64,000 nt of DNA, taken from assembly GCA_900466745.1 (NCBI GenBank), contig UBNE01000004.1, forward strand, positions 26,253 through 90,252, given 5' to 3'. Shown here piece by piece: positions 1 through 7,708 of the stretch. The position numbers and the translations under genes were made by a program. A model generated the notes under the pieces. It was not told where the DNA came from. It was given only the letters and a program-made list of their open reading frames with translations, and made no database searches. Source of the stretch: Hyphomicrobiales bacterium (GTDB taxonomy: Bacteria > Pseudomonadota > Alphaproteobacteria > Rhizobiales > Beijerinckiaceae). Position 1 is the first letter of the stretch. Each line of letters opens with the position of its first letter.

Positions 1-357
1 GAGGCGCGCAAGCTCCATGCGGCGGCGGCCTCGCTGCGGGAGGCCTATGCCAGCCCGGGCACGCTCGCCCGCAAGGGCGATTCCTTCGTCATCAACGGCC
101 CGAGCGACCTGTTCGAGGCCGTCTCGGCCATCGGCAAGAAGGGCGTCGCCCTGCAGCGCTACAAGGGGCTGGGCGAGATGAACCCCGAGCAGCTCTGGGA
201 GACGACGCTCGACCGCGACGTGCGCTCGCTGCTGCGCGTCAAGGTCGACCAGAATGGCGAGGCGGACGACCTCTTCGTCAAGCTGATGGGCGATGTCGTC
301 GAGCCGCGGCGCGAATTCATCCAGACCAACGCGCTGAACGCGACCGTCGACATCTGA
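1..357 (+). CDS. gyrB: DNA gyrase subunit B, C-terminal part
   Basis: The 118 visible residues are the end of a type II topoisomerase B subunit, which holds the ATPase and TOPRIM domains of gyrase and introduces negative supercoils. The sequence [14 protein letters not shown] is the family signature near the end of the TOPRIM region, and the ending with [10 protein letters not shown] is typical of alphaproteobacterial GyrB. The reading frame is open at the left edge, so the gene is cut by the window and its start is outside. ParE is the alternative, but the C-terminal wording fits GyrB better. The next gene is convergent. Confidence 0.93.
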   Translation, partial: EARKLHAAAASLREAYASPGTLARKGDSFVINGPSDLFEAVSAIGKKGVALQRYKGLGEMNPEQLWETTLDRDVRSLLRVKVDQNGEADDLFVKLMGDVVEPRREFIQTNALNATVDI

Positions 358-441
358 GCGGCGCTTCTCAGACCCTCAAGAAATCGGGACTCCGGAGCGC
401 GGGCCGGCCAAGGCTGCGCAGGGCAGCCCGCGCCGATCCGG

Positions 442-1575
442 TCACGCGAACGATTCCTCCAGCATCCGGGCGTAGTCGTCAGCGGTCGCCGGGCGCGGAT
501 TCGTGGCGCTGGAGTGATCCAGAACCGCCGCCTCGGCGATCGACGGGAGGACGTCGCGCGGAACCCCCATCGCGGACAGCGAGCCCGGCATGCCCAGCCG
601 GGCGACGAGCGCGGCGACCCATGCGGCGAGATCGGCGGTTTCGTCCAGCCCCAACGCCCGGCGGATGCGGGCGTATTTCGCCTCGGCCGAGGGCGCGTTG
701 AAACGCAGCACGGCGGGCAGCAGAACCGCATTCAGCGTGCCGTGATGCAGCGAGACCTGCTTCAGCCCGCCCAGCGGGTGGGACAGAGCATGCACCGCGC
801 CGAGCCCCTTCTGGAAGGTCAGGCCGCCCTGGAGCGCCGCCATCAGCATCTCCTTGCGCGCTGCGCGGTCGCCGCCATCGGCGACCGCGCGCTCGATATG
901 GGCGACCGCCCGCACCAGCCCGTCGAGCGCGATCGCCTCGGCAGGGGGATTCTCGCGCGGGCTCAGATAGGTCTCGATGCAATGGGTGATCGCGTCCATA
1001 CCGGTCGCCGCCGTCAGCCAGGAGGGCATGCCGAGCGTCAGGTCGGGGTCGCAGATCGCGAGGCGCGGGATCAGATGCGGCGAGATGAAGCCGAGCTTGC
1101 GGCCGTCATCGAGGGTGATCAGCGCGGCGCGGCCGACCTCGGAGCCGGTGCCGGCCGTGGTCGGAATCGCGATCACCGGCGCGACCGCCGCCGTGATCTT
1201 CGGCAGGCCGCCCAGAATGGCCGCATAATCCGCCAGCGGGCCGGAATGGGTCGCCAGCAGAGCGACGCCCTTGGCGAGATCGATCGGGGAGCCGCCGCCG
1301 ATCGCGATCAGCCCGTCGCATCCCTGCGCGCGATAGACTGCCAGGGCCGCGCTCACGGCCGCCTCGGTGGGATTCGTCGGCGTCCCGTCGAAGACCGGGG
1401 CACCGGCGAGCGCCGCGGCAGCCTTCGTCACCGCAGCGACGAGGCCGGCGGCGATTACGCCCTTGTCGGCGATGATCAGCGGCTTGCGGATGCCGAGACC
1501 GGCCAGATCCGCTTCGAGGCCGGCGACCTCGCCGTGACCGAACTTCACATTCGTCAGATAGCTGATCAACGCCAT
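442..1575 (-). CDS. iron-containing alcohol dehydrogenase
   Basis: A 377-residue group III (Fe-ADH) dehydrogenase, expected to oxidise an alcohol or reduce an aldehyde with NAD(P). It shows the nucleotide-binding GGGSPIDLAK at about 93-102, the TTAGTGSE stretch at about 139-146, and the metal site formed by D194, H198, H262 and H278, with H266 in the GAVHALSHPLGG block. Length is normal for the family. It is divergent from a GntR/FadR-type regulator, and a near-perfect 20-base palindrome lies between the two starts, so it is probably the regulator's target. The substrate cannot be read from the sequence; maleylacetate reductase is a related family and remains possible. Confidence 0.88.
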   Translation of the reverse strand: MALISYLTNVKFGHGEVAGLEADLAGLGIRKPLIIADKGVIAAGLVAAVTKAAAALAGAPVFDGTPTNPTEAAVSAALAVYRAQGCDGLIAIGGGSPIDLAKGVALLATHSGPLADYAAILGGLPKITAAVAPVIAIPTTAGTGSEVGRAALITLDDGRKLGFISPHLIPRLAICDPDLTLGMPSWLTAATGMDAITHCIETYLSPRENPPAEAIALDGLVRAVAHIERAVADGGDRAARKEMLMAALQGGLTFQKGLGAVHALSHPLGGLKQVSLHHGTLNAVLLPAVLRFNAPSAEAKYARIRRALGLDETADLAAWVAALVARLGMPGSLSAMGVPRDVLPSIAEAAVLDHSSATNPRPATADDYARMLEESFA

Positions 1576-1630
1576 GGCGCCCCTCCTCGTCCCGCGCCCG
1601 GCGAGACCCGGTTCTGTCGACCGGCCATCG

Positions 1631-1650
1631 TGGCCAGACCGGTATGACCA
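1631..1650. promoter_or_regulatory. probable GntR/FadR-type operator
   Basis: The sequence TGGCCAGACCGGTATGACCA reads almost the same on both strands: 16 of 20 positions are symmetric, with central ACCGGT and outer TGG/CCA arms. It lies in the 132-base gap between the divergent alcohol dehydrogenase and the GntR-family gene. FadR-subfamily regulators bind short palindromes of the TGGTnnnACCA kind, so this is the likely autoregulatory operator. Binding is inferred. Confidence 0.6.
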
Positions 1651-1707
1651 GACGATAGACGAGCGGTTGTGCTACGGTCAATCGGGAGCCGCCGGCGGGA
1701 GCCATCG

Positions 1708-2409
1708 ATGCTGATTGAGAAGGAGCGCAGGCCTGTCGCGATGGAGCTGGTCCGCCAGATCCAGCGGCTCATGGCCGAGCAAGGGCTGAAGCCCGGCGAC
1801 AGGGTTCCGCCGCAGCGGGAGCTGGCGGCGACCTTCGGCGCCAGCCGCCCGACCGTCCGGGAAGCCGTGCTGCAGCTCGAAGCCATGGGACTGATCCGCG
1901 TCGAGCCGGCGCGCGGAGCCTATGTCACCGAGGCCTTCGGCCGCCCGGCCGTCAATGTCAGCGAATGGAGCTTCGCCGAGCGCTTTTCCCAGGTCGAGAT
2001 CTATCAACTGCGCTTCGCGCTGGAGAGCTTCACCATCCGGCTGGCGGCGCGGAACATCGCGAACGACGACCTGCAGCGCCTGACGGCGCTCAACGAAGCC
2101 ATGCATGCGGCCATCGAGGACGGCCGCTATCGCGATGCGATGGCGAGCGATTTCAATTTCCACCTCGCCATCGCCGAGATCGCCGGCAACCGGGCGATCC
2201 GCGACATCCTGGCGCTGTACCGGCCCATCATCACGCAGACGCAGCGGCCGCCCATCGCCGAACCGCAGCGGCTGGGCGAGGCCTATCGCGAGCACGGCTC
2301 GATCCTGCGCGCGCTGAGCCATCGCGACGGCGAGACCGCCGCGGTCGCGATGCGCCACCATATCCTCCAGTCCACCGACCGGATGGATGTGGCCTTCATC
2401 GCCGGCTAA
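1708..2409 (+). CDS. GntR-family transcriptional regulator, FadR/FCD type
   Basis: A 233-residue regulator with an N-terminal winged helix-turn-helix (RVPPQRELAATFGASRPTVREAVLQLE region, about 31-58) and a C-terminal FCD ligand-binding domain. Candidate metal ligands of the FCD domain are in SDFNFH, in YREHG and in MRHH. ATG 1708 was preferred to an ATG 39 bases upstream because a GGCGGGA Shine-Dalgarno-like sequence sits just before it and the extra residues do not look like the family. It is divergent from the iron alcohol dehydrogenase and likely controls it through the palindrome at 1631-1650. The effector is unknown; FadR/FCD regulators often sense organic or sugar acids. Confidence 0.88.
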   Translation: MLIEKERRPVAMELVRQIQRLMAEQGLKPGDRVPPQRELAATFGASRPTVREAVLQLEAMGLIRVEPARGAYVTEAFGRPAVNVSEWSFAERFSQVEIYQLRFALESFTIRLAARNIANDDLQRLTALNEAMHAAIEDGRYRDAMASDFNFHLAIAEIAGNRAIRDILALYRPIITQTQRPPIAEPQRLGEAYREHGSILRALSHRDGETAAVAMRHHILQSTDRMDVAFIAG

Positions 2410-2525
2410 TCAATCCACCCTGCGGTCCGCCGTCCTGATCGCTCGGCGGCCTGCCCTGGACCGATCGAAGATCGGACAGGAGGATTCCCTCGGGGATGCC
2501 CCGCTTCTCCAGAACGCAGCAGGCC

Positions 2526-4304
2526 CTAAGCCAGGGGCCCCGGCTTGGCGAGATAGCGTTCCCGGATCGCCTTGGCGGACCAGTAGGTCAGCGCCGCCAC
2601 CAGCCCGGTCGGGTTGTAGCCCAGCCCCTGCGGGAAGGCGGAAGCGCCGGGCACGAAGACGTTGTGGACGTCCCAGCTCTGGAGATAGCGGTTGATCGCG
2701 CTCGTCCTCCGGTCCGCGCCCATGATGGCGCCGCCGTTCAGATGGGTGGTCTGGTAGCTCGTCGTATCGAAGTGGTCGCCGAAGTTCTTGACGTAGACGC
2801 GCAGCGCCTTCGGGCCCATCGCCTGCGCGACCGCCCGCATCTTCTCGGCCATGAACCGCGTCATGCGGATGTCGTTGTCCTTCCAGTCGAGCGTCATGCG
2901 CAGCAGAGGCCGGCCATAGGCGTCGCGATAGGTCGGGTCGAGGCTGAGATAGTTGTCGCGATAGCTCATATGGGCGCCATGCGCGTCCATCGAGACGGTG
3001 TGGGTGTAGTATTCGGCCACGGCCTGCTTCCAGGCGCTGCCCCAGCCGGGCACGCCTTCCGGCAGGGCGATGCCGCTGATCGGCTTGACGCCGGCCTGGT
3101 TGACCCACATCGGCGAGCCGCCGACGAAGCCGGCCGGCCCGTGGTCGAAATTATCGGCGTTGAAGTCGTCGATGGCGATGCCGTTGCCGCCGGCGCCGAT
3201 GAAGGGATTGGCGTGCACCTCGCCGGAGAAGAAGGCCTTGATCGTCGCCATGTTCTGATAGGCGAAATTGCGCCCGACCGTGCCCTGCCCGCTCGCCGGA
3301 TCATAGGGCTCGCCGATGCCGGAAAGCAGCATCAGCCGGACATTGTGGAACTGGAAGGCCGAGAGGATGACAATGTCGGCCGGCTGCGCGACCTCGCGCC
3401 CCTGCGCGTCGACATAGGTGACGCCGGTGGCGGTGCGGCGGTCGGCGCTCAGATCAACCTGCAGCACATGCGCCTGCGTCCTCAGCGCGAACAGGGGCGA
3501 CTGCCGCAGCGCCGGCAGGATGTTCACGTTCGGCGAGGCCTTGGAGTAGTTGTAGCAGACATAGCCGCTGCAATAGCCGCAGAAATTGCACGGCCCCATC
3601 TGGCAGCCATAGGGGTTGCTGTAAGGGCCGGAGGCGTTCGCGGAAGGCAGGTCATAGGGGTGGTAGCCGAGCTCGGCCGCGGCCTTGCCGAAGCGCTGCG
3701 CCGATATGGGCCGCATCTGAGCCGGCAAAGGAAAATCGTTCGAGCGGTCCGGAGCGAAGGGGTTGCCGCCCTTGTCGGCGCCGACGACCTGGCCCTTCAC
3801 GCTCCAGGCCGTGCCGGAGGTGCCGAAGACCTTCTCCGCGAAATCGAAATGCGGCTCCAGCTCCTCGTAGCTGACGCCGAAATCCTGGATCGTCATGCCG
3901 TCCGGCAGGAAGCCCTTGCCGTAGCGCTCCTCGTAATGGCTGCGCAGGCGCAACTCGACGGGATCGACCCGGAAATGCACCCCGGACCAGTGCAGCCCCG
4001 CTCCGCCGACGCCGTCGCCGGGCAGGAAGGCGCCGAGCTGGCGATAGGGCAGCGCGGTGTCGTCGAGGCCGTGGCGGATGGTGACGGTCTCGCGCGAGAG
4101 ATCCTGGAACAGCTTCTTGCGGATGTTGTAGGTCAGCTCGTCGAGCACCTTGGGATAGGCGCCGTCGGGCTGGGTGTCCCGGGCCGGGCCGCGCTCGAGC
4201 GCGACGACGCGCAGGCCGGCCTCGGTCAGCTCCTTGGCCATGATCGCGCCGGCCCAGCCGAAGCCGACGATCACGACATCGGTCTTGTTCATCCGGGTCG
4301 CCAT
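2526..4304 (-). CDS. GMC-family flavoprotein, large subunit of a membrane gluconate/sugar/alcohol dehydrogenase
   Basis: A 592-residue GMC oxidoreductase carrying FAD. The N-terminal dinucleotide-binding motif GFGWAGAIMAKEL is at about 14-26, and the C-terminal GMC domain ends with NPTGLVAALTYWSAKAI. A Cys-rich segment with GCQMGPCNFCGYCSGYVC in the middle is typical of the large subunits of bacterial gluconate 2-dehydrogenase-like complexes, where extra cysteines help electron transfer. It starts one base after the end of the small subunit gene and follows the cytochrome gene, giving a three-gene operon. The complex should oxidise a sugar acid, sugar or alcohol and pass electrons through the cytochrome to ubiquinone. 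The exact substrate (gluconate, 2-ketogluconate, sorbitol or similar) is not decidable here. Confidence 0.9.
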   Translation of the reverse strand: MATRMNKTDVVIVGFGWAGAIMAKELTEAGLRVVALERGPARDTQPDGAYPKVLDELTYNIRKKLFQDLSRETVTIRHGLDDTALPYRQLGAFLPGDGVGGAGLHWSGVHFRVDPVELRLRSHYEERYGKGFLPDGMTIQDFGVSYEELEPHFDFAEKVFGTSGTAWSVKGQVVGADKGGNPFAPDRSNDFPLPAQMRPISAQRFGKAAAELGYHPYDLPSANASGPYSNPYGCQMGPCNFCGYCSGYVCYNYSKASPNVNILPALRQSPLFALRTQAHVLQVDLSADRRTATGVTYVDAQGREVAQPADIVILSAFQFHNVRLMLLSGIGEPYDPASGQGTVGRNFAYQNMATIKAFFSGEVHANPFIGAGGNGIAIDDFNADNFDHGPAGFVGGSPMWVNQAGVKPISGIALPEGVPGWGSAWKQAVAEYYTHTVSMDAHGAHMSYRDNYLSLDPTYRDAYGRPLLRMTLDWKDNDIRMTRFMAEKMRAVAQAMGPKALRVYVKNFGDHFDTTSYQTTHLNGGAIMGADRRTSAINRYLQSWDVHNVFVPGASAFPQGLGYNPTGLVAALTYWSAKAIRERYLAKPGPLA

Positions 4305-4305
4305 C

Positions 4306-4995
4306 TCAGCCTCGCTGCCCGCTCAGGGATACGGGCGGCAGGGGATAGGCAACGTCGCGCTCGACCCAGTCCATGAAATCGGCGCGCGCGCCGGGAAAGC
4401 CGATCAGCTTCCAGCCGGCCAGCCCGCGATTGCCGCCATGGACCGGGTCGCTGAAGAAGCCCTCCCGCACATTGCCCAGCAGCATGGCGAAGAAGATCGC
4501 GGCCGGAACCTGCTCGAAGCGGGCCTTGCCGCTTTCGAAGGCCTGCAGCACGCCGTCCTGCGCCGCCGGGTCGAGCTCGGCGAAGACCCTGCCGTGCCGG
4601 TCCTGCGTCCAGCCATCGGCGGCGGCGATGCCGAGCCGGTAGACGTCGCGCGGCGTCAGGCGCATCTGCCATCCCAGCGTCGGCGGCGCATCCGGCACGA
4701 AGGGCCCCTGCATGTACCAGAGCCGCCCCTCCGCCCAGGGGGTCGCCATCTGGCGGTCGATGAACTCCGGCACGCCGGCTTCCAGCGCGCCGGGCCCGAG
4801 CGCGTCGGCCGGGATCAGCCGCGCCGCCGCGGCGCGCAGGAAAGCCCATTCGGACGCGCTGAAGAAGGTCGGGCGGTCATCGGCGGACGGCGCCTGCCCG
4901 CTCGCCGGTGCGCCCGCGGCCGCCAGCGCCGGGACGGCGACCGCCGACCATTGCAGGAAGCGGCGGCGGGAGGTGAAGGACGGGTCATCGGGCAT
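4306..4995 (-). CDS. gluconate 2-dehydrogenase subunit 3 family protein, Tat-exported
   Basis: A 229-residue small subunit that accompanies GMC flavoproteins. The N-terminus has a twin-arginine export signal, SRRRFLQWSAVAVPALAAA at about 9-27, which in this family is thought to carry the cofactor-loaded complex across the membrane. The body (EWAFLRAAAARLIPAD onward) matches the subunit 3 family. ATG 4995 was chosen because it places the Tat signal at the N-terminus; the open frame continues upstream without a family match. It overlaps the end of the cytochrome gene by 11 bases and ends one base before the flavoprotein start, showing translational coupling. Confidence 0.87.
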   Translation of the reverse strand: MPDDPSFTSRRRFLQWSAVAVPALAAAGAPASGQAPSADDRPTFFSASEWAFLRAAAARLIPADALGPGALEAGVPEFIDRQMATPWAEGRLWYMQGPFVPDAPPTLGWQMRLTPRDVYRLGIAAADGWTQDRHGRVFAELDPAAQDGVLQAFESGKARFEQVPAAIFFAMLLGNVREGFFSDPVHGGNRGLAGWKLIGFPGARADFMDWVERDVAYPLPPVSLSGQRG

Positions 4996-6370
4996 GCGCT
5001 GCCTCCTCGCTCGCGTGATTTTCACCGGGCATTTCGGCCCGGATGCGCGCCACCAGGCCGCTCGCCACCGGCGGCGCCTGGTTGCCCCATTGGCTGCGCA
5101 GATAGCTGGCGAGCGCGGCGACCTCCGCATCGCCCAGCCGCCAGCCGAAGCCCGGCATGCCGAGCGCGGAAGGCGCGGCGACGGTGGCCGGCATGCTGCT
5201 TCCGCCGAGGATCAGCCGCACCAGCGAATCGGGCTCGCGCGCCAGCACGGTCGGGTTGCCGGCGATCGCCGGGAAGACGCGGCTGTAGCCTTTGGCGTCG
5301 GTGCGGTGGCAGCCGGCGCAGTTGTCGACATAGAGCTCGGCGCCGCGGCTGTCGTTGATGCCGGCCTGCAGGGCTTTGGCGGTCGCGTCGTTTGCCGCGA
5401 AGCCGGGCCCGGCGCCCGGCACGGGCGGCAGCGTCTTCAGATAGGCGGCGATGGCGTGCAGATCGGCATCGGCGAGATGCTGCATGCTGTGGACCGTGAC
5501 GTCCGCCATCGGGCTGCCGACGACCGCGGCATGCGGATTGCGGCCGGTCCGCAGCGTCTCGACGATGTCCTGCTCGCTCCAGCGGCCGAGCCCGTCCGCC
5601 GGATTGCCGCGCAGGTTGATCGCGTTCCAGCCGTCGATGATCTGGTTGCCGGCGAGATATTGCGCACCGCTCTCGTCGAGCGCCCGCTCCTGCAAGGTGA
5701 GCGCGCGCGGCGTATGGCAGCTTCCGCAATGGCCGGCGCCCTGCACCAGATAGGCGCCGCGCGCGACCCGCTCGTCGGGATAGCGCTTCGGGTCGAAGGC
5801 CACGGCATCGGGGCTCGGGGCGAAGGTCTTGCGCCAGAGCGCCAGCGGCCAGCGCATCGACAGCGGCCAGGGGATGTCGGGGCTGCGGTCGGCTTGCGCG
5901 ACGGGGACGACGCCGTGCAGGAAATAGGCGTAGAGCGCGCGCACATCCTCGTCGGTCAGCCGCGCATAGGACGGGAAGGGCATCGCCGGGTACAGGCTCG
6001 CCCCGTCGGCGCGGATGCCGTGGCGCAAGGCCCGGTCGAACTGGTCGAGGCTGTAGCCGCCGATGCCGGTCCGCCGGTCCGGGGTGATGTTGGTGCTGTA
6101 GATGGCGCCGATGGGCGAGGCGAGGGCGAGGCCGCCGGCGAAGGGCTTGCCGCCCGGAGCCGTGTGGCAGGCGGTGCAGTCCCCGGCGAGGGCGAGATAG
6201 CGCCCCCGCTCGATCAGCGCCGCATCCGCCGCGGAGGCGGGCGCCGCGATGGCGCGGGTGTGCGTCGGCCAGAAGGCGTAGCCCAGCACCGCGAGGAAGC
6301 CCAGCGCTCCCAGGACGACAAGCCCGATCAGCAGTCTCTTCAGGCGTTGCAGGGGCCAACGGCGCTTCAT
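4985..6370 (-). CDS. triheme cytochrome c subunit of membrane dehydrogenase
   Basis: A 461-residue protein with one N-terminal membrane helix (LLIGLVVLGALGFLAVLGYAF) and three CXXCH heme-attachment sites: CTACH, CGSCH and CAGCH. This is the usual form of the cytochrome subunit that takes electrons from a GMC or PQQ dehydrogenase in the periplasm and delivers them to ubiquinone. ATG 6370 is chosen because it begins directly before the basic stretch and helix; the open frame runs further upstream without similarity. It is the first gene of the operon with the small subunit and flavoprotein. Confidence 0.9.
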   Translation of the reverse strand: MKRRWPLQRLKRLLIGLVVLGALGFLAVLGYAFWPTHTRAIAAPASAADAALIERGRYLALAGDCTACHTAPGGKPFAGGLALASPIGAIYSTNITPDRRTGIGGYSLDQFDRALRHGIRADGASLYPAMPFPSYARLTDEDVRALYAYFLHGVVPVAQADRSPDIPWPLSMRWPLALWRKTFAPSPDAVAFDPKRYPDERVARGAYLVQGAGHCGSCHTPRALTLQERALDESGAQYLAGNQIIDGWNAINLRGNPADGLGRWSEQDIVETLRTGRNPHAAVVGSPMADVTVHSMQHLADADLHAIAAYLKTLPPVPGAGPGFAANDATAKALQAGINDSRGAELYVDNCAGCHRTDAKGYSRVFPAIAGNPTVLAREPDSLVRLILGGSSMPATVAAPSALGMPGFGWRLGDAEVAALASYLRSQWGNQAPPVASGLVARIRAEMPGENHASEEAAHAR

Positions 6371-6395
6371 GCCAGCATCTCCCGGACCAGCGGCA

Positions 6396-6674
6396 TCATC
6401 TCGGCAGCAAGGCATGCAGCGCGGCCCGCTCGCCGGGCCGGACCCGCGGGCGCTCGACCTTGTCGGATGCGATCGCGAATTCGCTCTTGCGAGGCGCGCC
6501 GCTCGACAGGCCGATGATCTGCTGATCGACATGGAAATGGCCGCTTCCGGCCGAATAGCGGTTGCAGTCGCGGGAAAAGCCGCGGGACAGCGCGCCGAAC
6601 TGGAGGAAACGCGGCGCGCAGGGCGAGCTGAATTCCGGGAAGAGCGGATTCGGCAATGATGAGGTCCTCGTCAT
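6396..6674 (-). CDS. small hypothetical protein
   Basis: A 92-codon open frame upstream of the dehydrogenase operon and on the same strand. I do not recognise it. Counting by eye, roughly four fifths of its third codon positions are G or C, as in the neighbouring real genes, which argues that it is translated. It has no membrane helix or signal peptide; the sequence has aromatic and proline-rich parts and a HFHVDQQIIGLSS stretch. An in-frame ATG at 6692 is an alternative start. It could also be the remnant of a longer gene. The remaining bases between 6675 and 6901 show no gene that I can support. Confidence 0.35.
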   Translation of the reverse strand: MTRTSSLPNPLFPEFSSPCAPRFLQFGALSRGFSRDCNRYSAGSGHFHVDQQIIGLSSGAPRKSEFAIASDKVERPRVRPGERAALHALLPR

Positions 6675-6901
6675 GCGCCGCACCGCAAGCATCGAACCAT
6701 TCCGTTCACCGCTTTCCGCATCGCTTTGCCGCATCGCTCGGTAAGTCGTTTCGGGCGCTTTTGTTCCGGATGCCGGCGAGGCGGTCAGTCGGCCGGCGCC
6801 GCCGATCGCTGCGAGCGCTCCTCGCCGCCCCTCCGGCCCGGCATGCGGCCTGCGTCACCGGAGCGCTTCCGAGGCCGCGGGATCGGCGCTATCCTGGCAT
6901 C

Positions 6902-7078
6902 ATGATCCAGACGGAGCACCCCTCCCGCGTCGAGGATGCCCGGCCCAGCCGGGCCGGACTCCTGCTGCTCGGCGGCGGTGCCTTCGGCCTGCTGCTCGCC
7001 GGGCTGCTGCTCTGGTGGCGCGAAGGCAGCCGGCTGTTCACCGACGGCCTGATCGCCGCCCTCGTCGCCTGCTTCTAG
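6902..7078 (+). CDS. small single-helix membrane protein
   Basis: A 58-residue protein with one hydrophobic helix (AGLLLLGGGAFGLLLAGLLLWW, shown only in part here as residues 18-39) and a C-terminus ending LVACF. Similar short proteins commonly precede Sco1/SenC genes in rhizobial genomes, which is recalled rather than checked. It lies 33 bases upstream of the Sco gene and is probably co-transcribed. A role in cytochrome oxidase copper delivery is only suggested by position. Confidence 0.6.
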   Translation: MIQTEHPSRVEDARPSRAGLLLLGGGAFGLLLAGLLLWWREGSRLFTDGLIAALVACF

Positions 7079-7111
7079 CGGTCCGTCGCCCCTCTTGCCG
7101 GGATACCCTTC

Positions 7112-7708
7112 GTGAACCGCCGCCTCGTCCTGCCCCTCGTCGTCTTCCTCGTCGGCGCTCTGGCGCTCGCCACCGCGGCCGTCGTCACCTTCGCCCCCCA
7201 AAACCGCACGAGCGGCAGCGGCACGGCGAGCGTCGGCGGCCCGTTCACGCTGACCACGCAGGAGGGCAAGCCGCTCTCCGACACCGATCTGCGGGGCGCG
7301 CCCTTCCTCGTCTTCTTCGGCTTCACCCATTGCCCCGACATCTGCCCGACCAAGCTGTTCGAGATCTCCGAAGTGCTGCGTGCCGCCGGCGACGGCGACA
7401 AGGCGAAGAAGCTCCGGGCGCTGTTCATCACCGTCGATCCCGAGCGCGACACGCCGGAGACGATGAAGAGCTATCTCGGTTCCTTCGACCCGCGCATCAT
7501 CGGCCTGACCGGCGACCGACCGGCGATCGACGCGGCGATCAAGGCCTATCGCGCCTATGCCAAGAAGACGCCGCTCAAGGACGGCGACTACACGATGGAC
7601 CACACCGCGCTGGTCTATCTGATGGGCAAGGATGGCAGCTTCATCGGCGCCTTCAATATCGAGCAGGCGCCGGAGCAGGCGGCGGCGGAGTGGCTTCGCC
7701 ACTCCTGA
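7112..7708 (+). CDS. Sco1/SenC/PrrC family copper chaperone
   Basis: A 198-residue thioredoxin-fold protein that delivers copper to the CuA site of cytochrome c oxidase or acts as a thiol reductase. It has an N-terminal signal anchor (LVLPLVVFLVGALALATAAVV), the metal-binding CPDIC motif in FTHCPDICPTKL, and the distal histidine in DHTALVYLMG. The start is GTG 7112, the only start giving the membrane anchor directly at the N-terminus. Its last 56 bases overlap the end of the convergent glycosyltransferase gene. Confidence 0.92.
   Translation: MNRRLVLPLVVFLVGALALATAAVVTFAPQNRTSGSGTASVGGPFTLTTQEGKPLSDTDLRGAPFLVFFGFTHCPDICPTKLFEISEVLRAAGDGDKAKKLRALFITVDPERDTPETMKSYLGSFDPRIIGLTGDRPAIDAAIKAYRAYAKKTPLKDGDYTMDHTALVYLMGKDGSFIGAFNIEQAPEQAAAEWLRHS

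Noticed and set aside
4084..4109. GGAAC with a GTT 14 bases later inside the GMC flavoprotein gene.
   Set aside because: The spacing is wrong and the site is inside a coding region with no start codon suitably placed.
6562..6744. A short plus-strand open frame upstream of the Sco region.
   Set aside because: It lies opposite a minus-strand frame with better codon bias, and has no ribosome-binding site or similarity.
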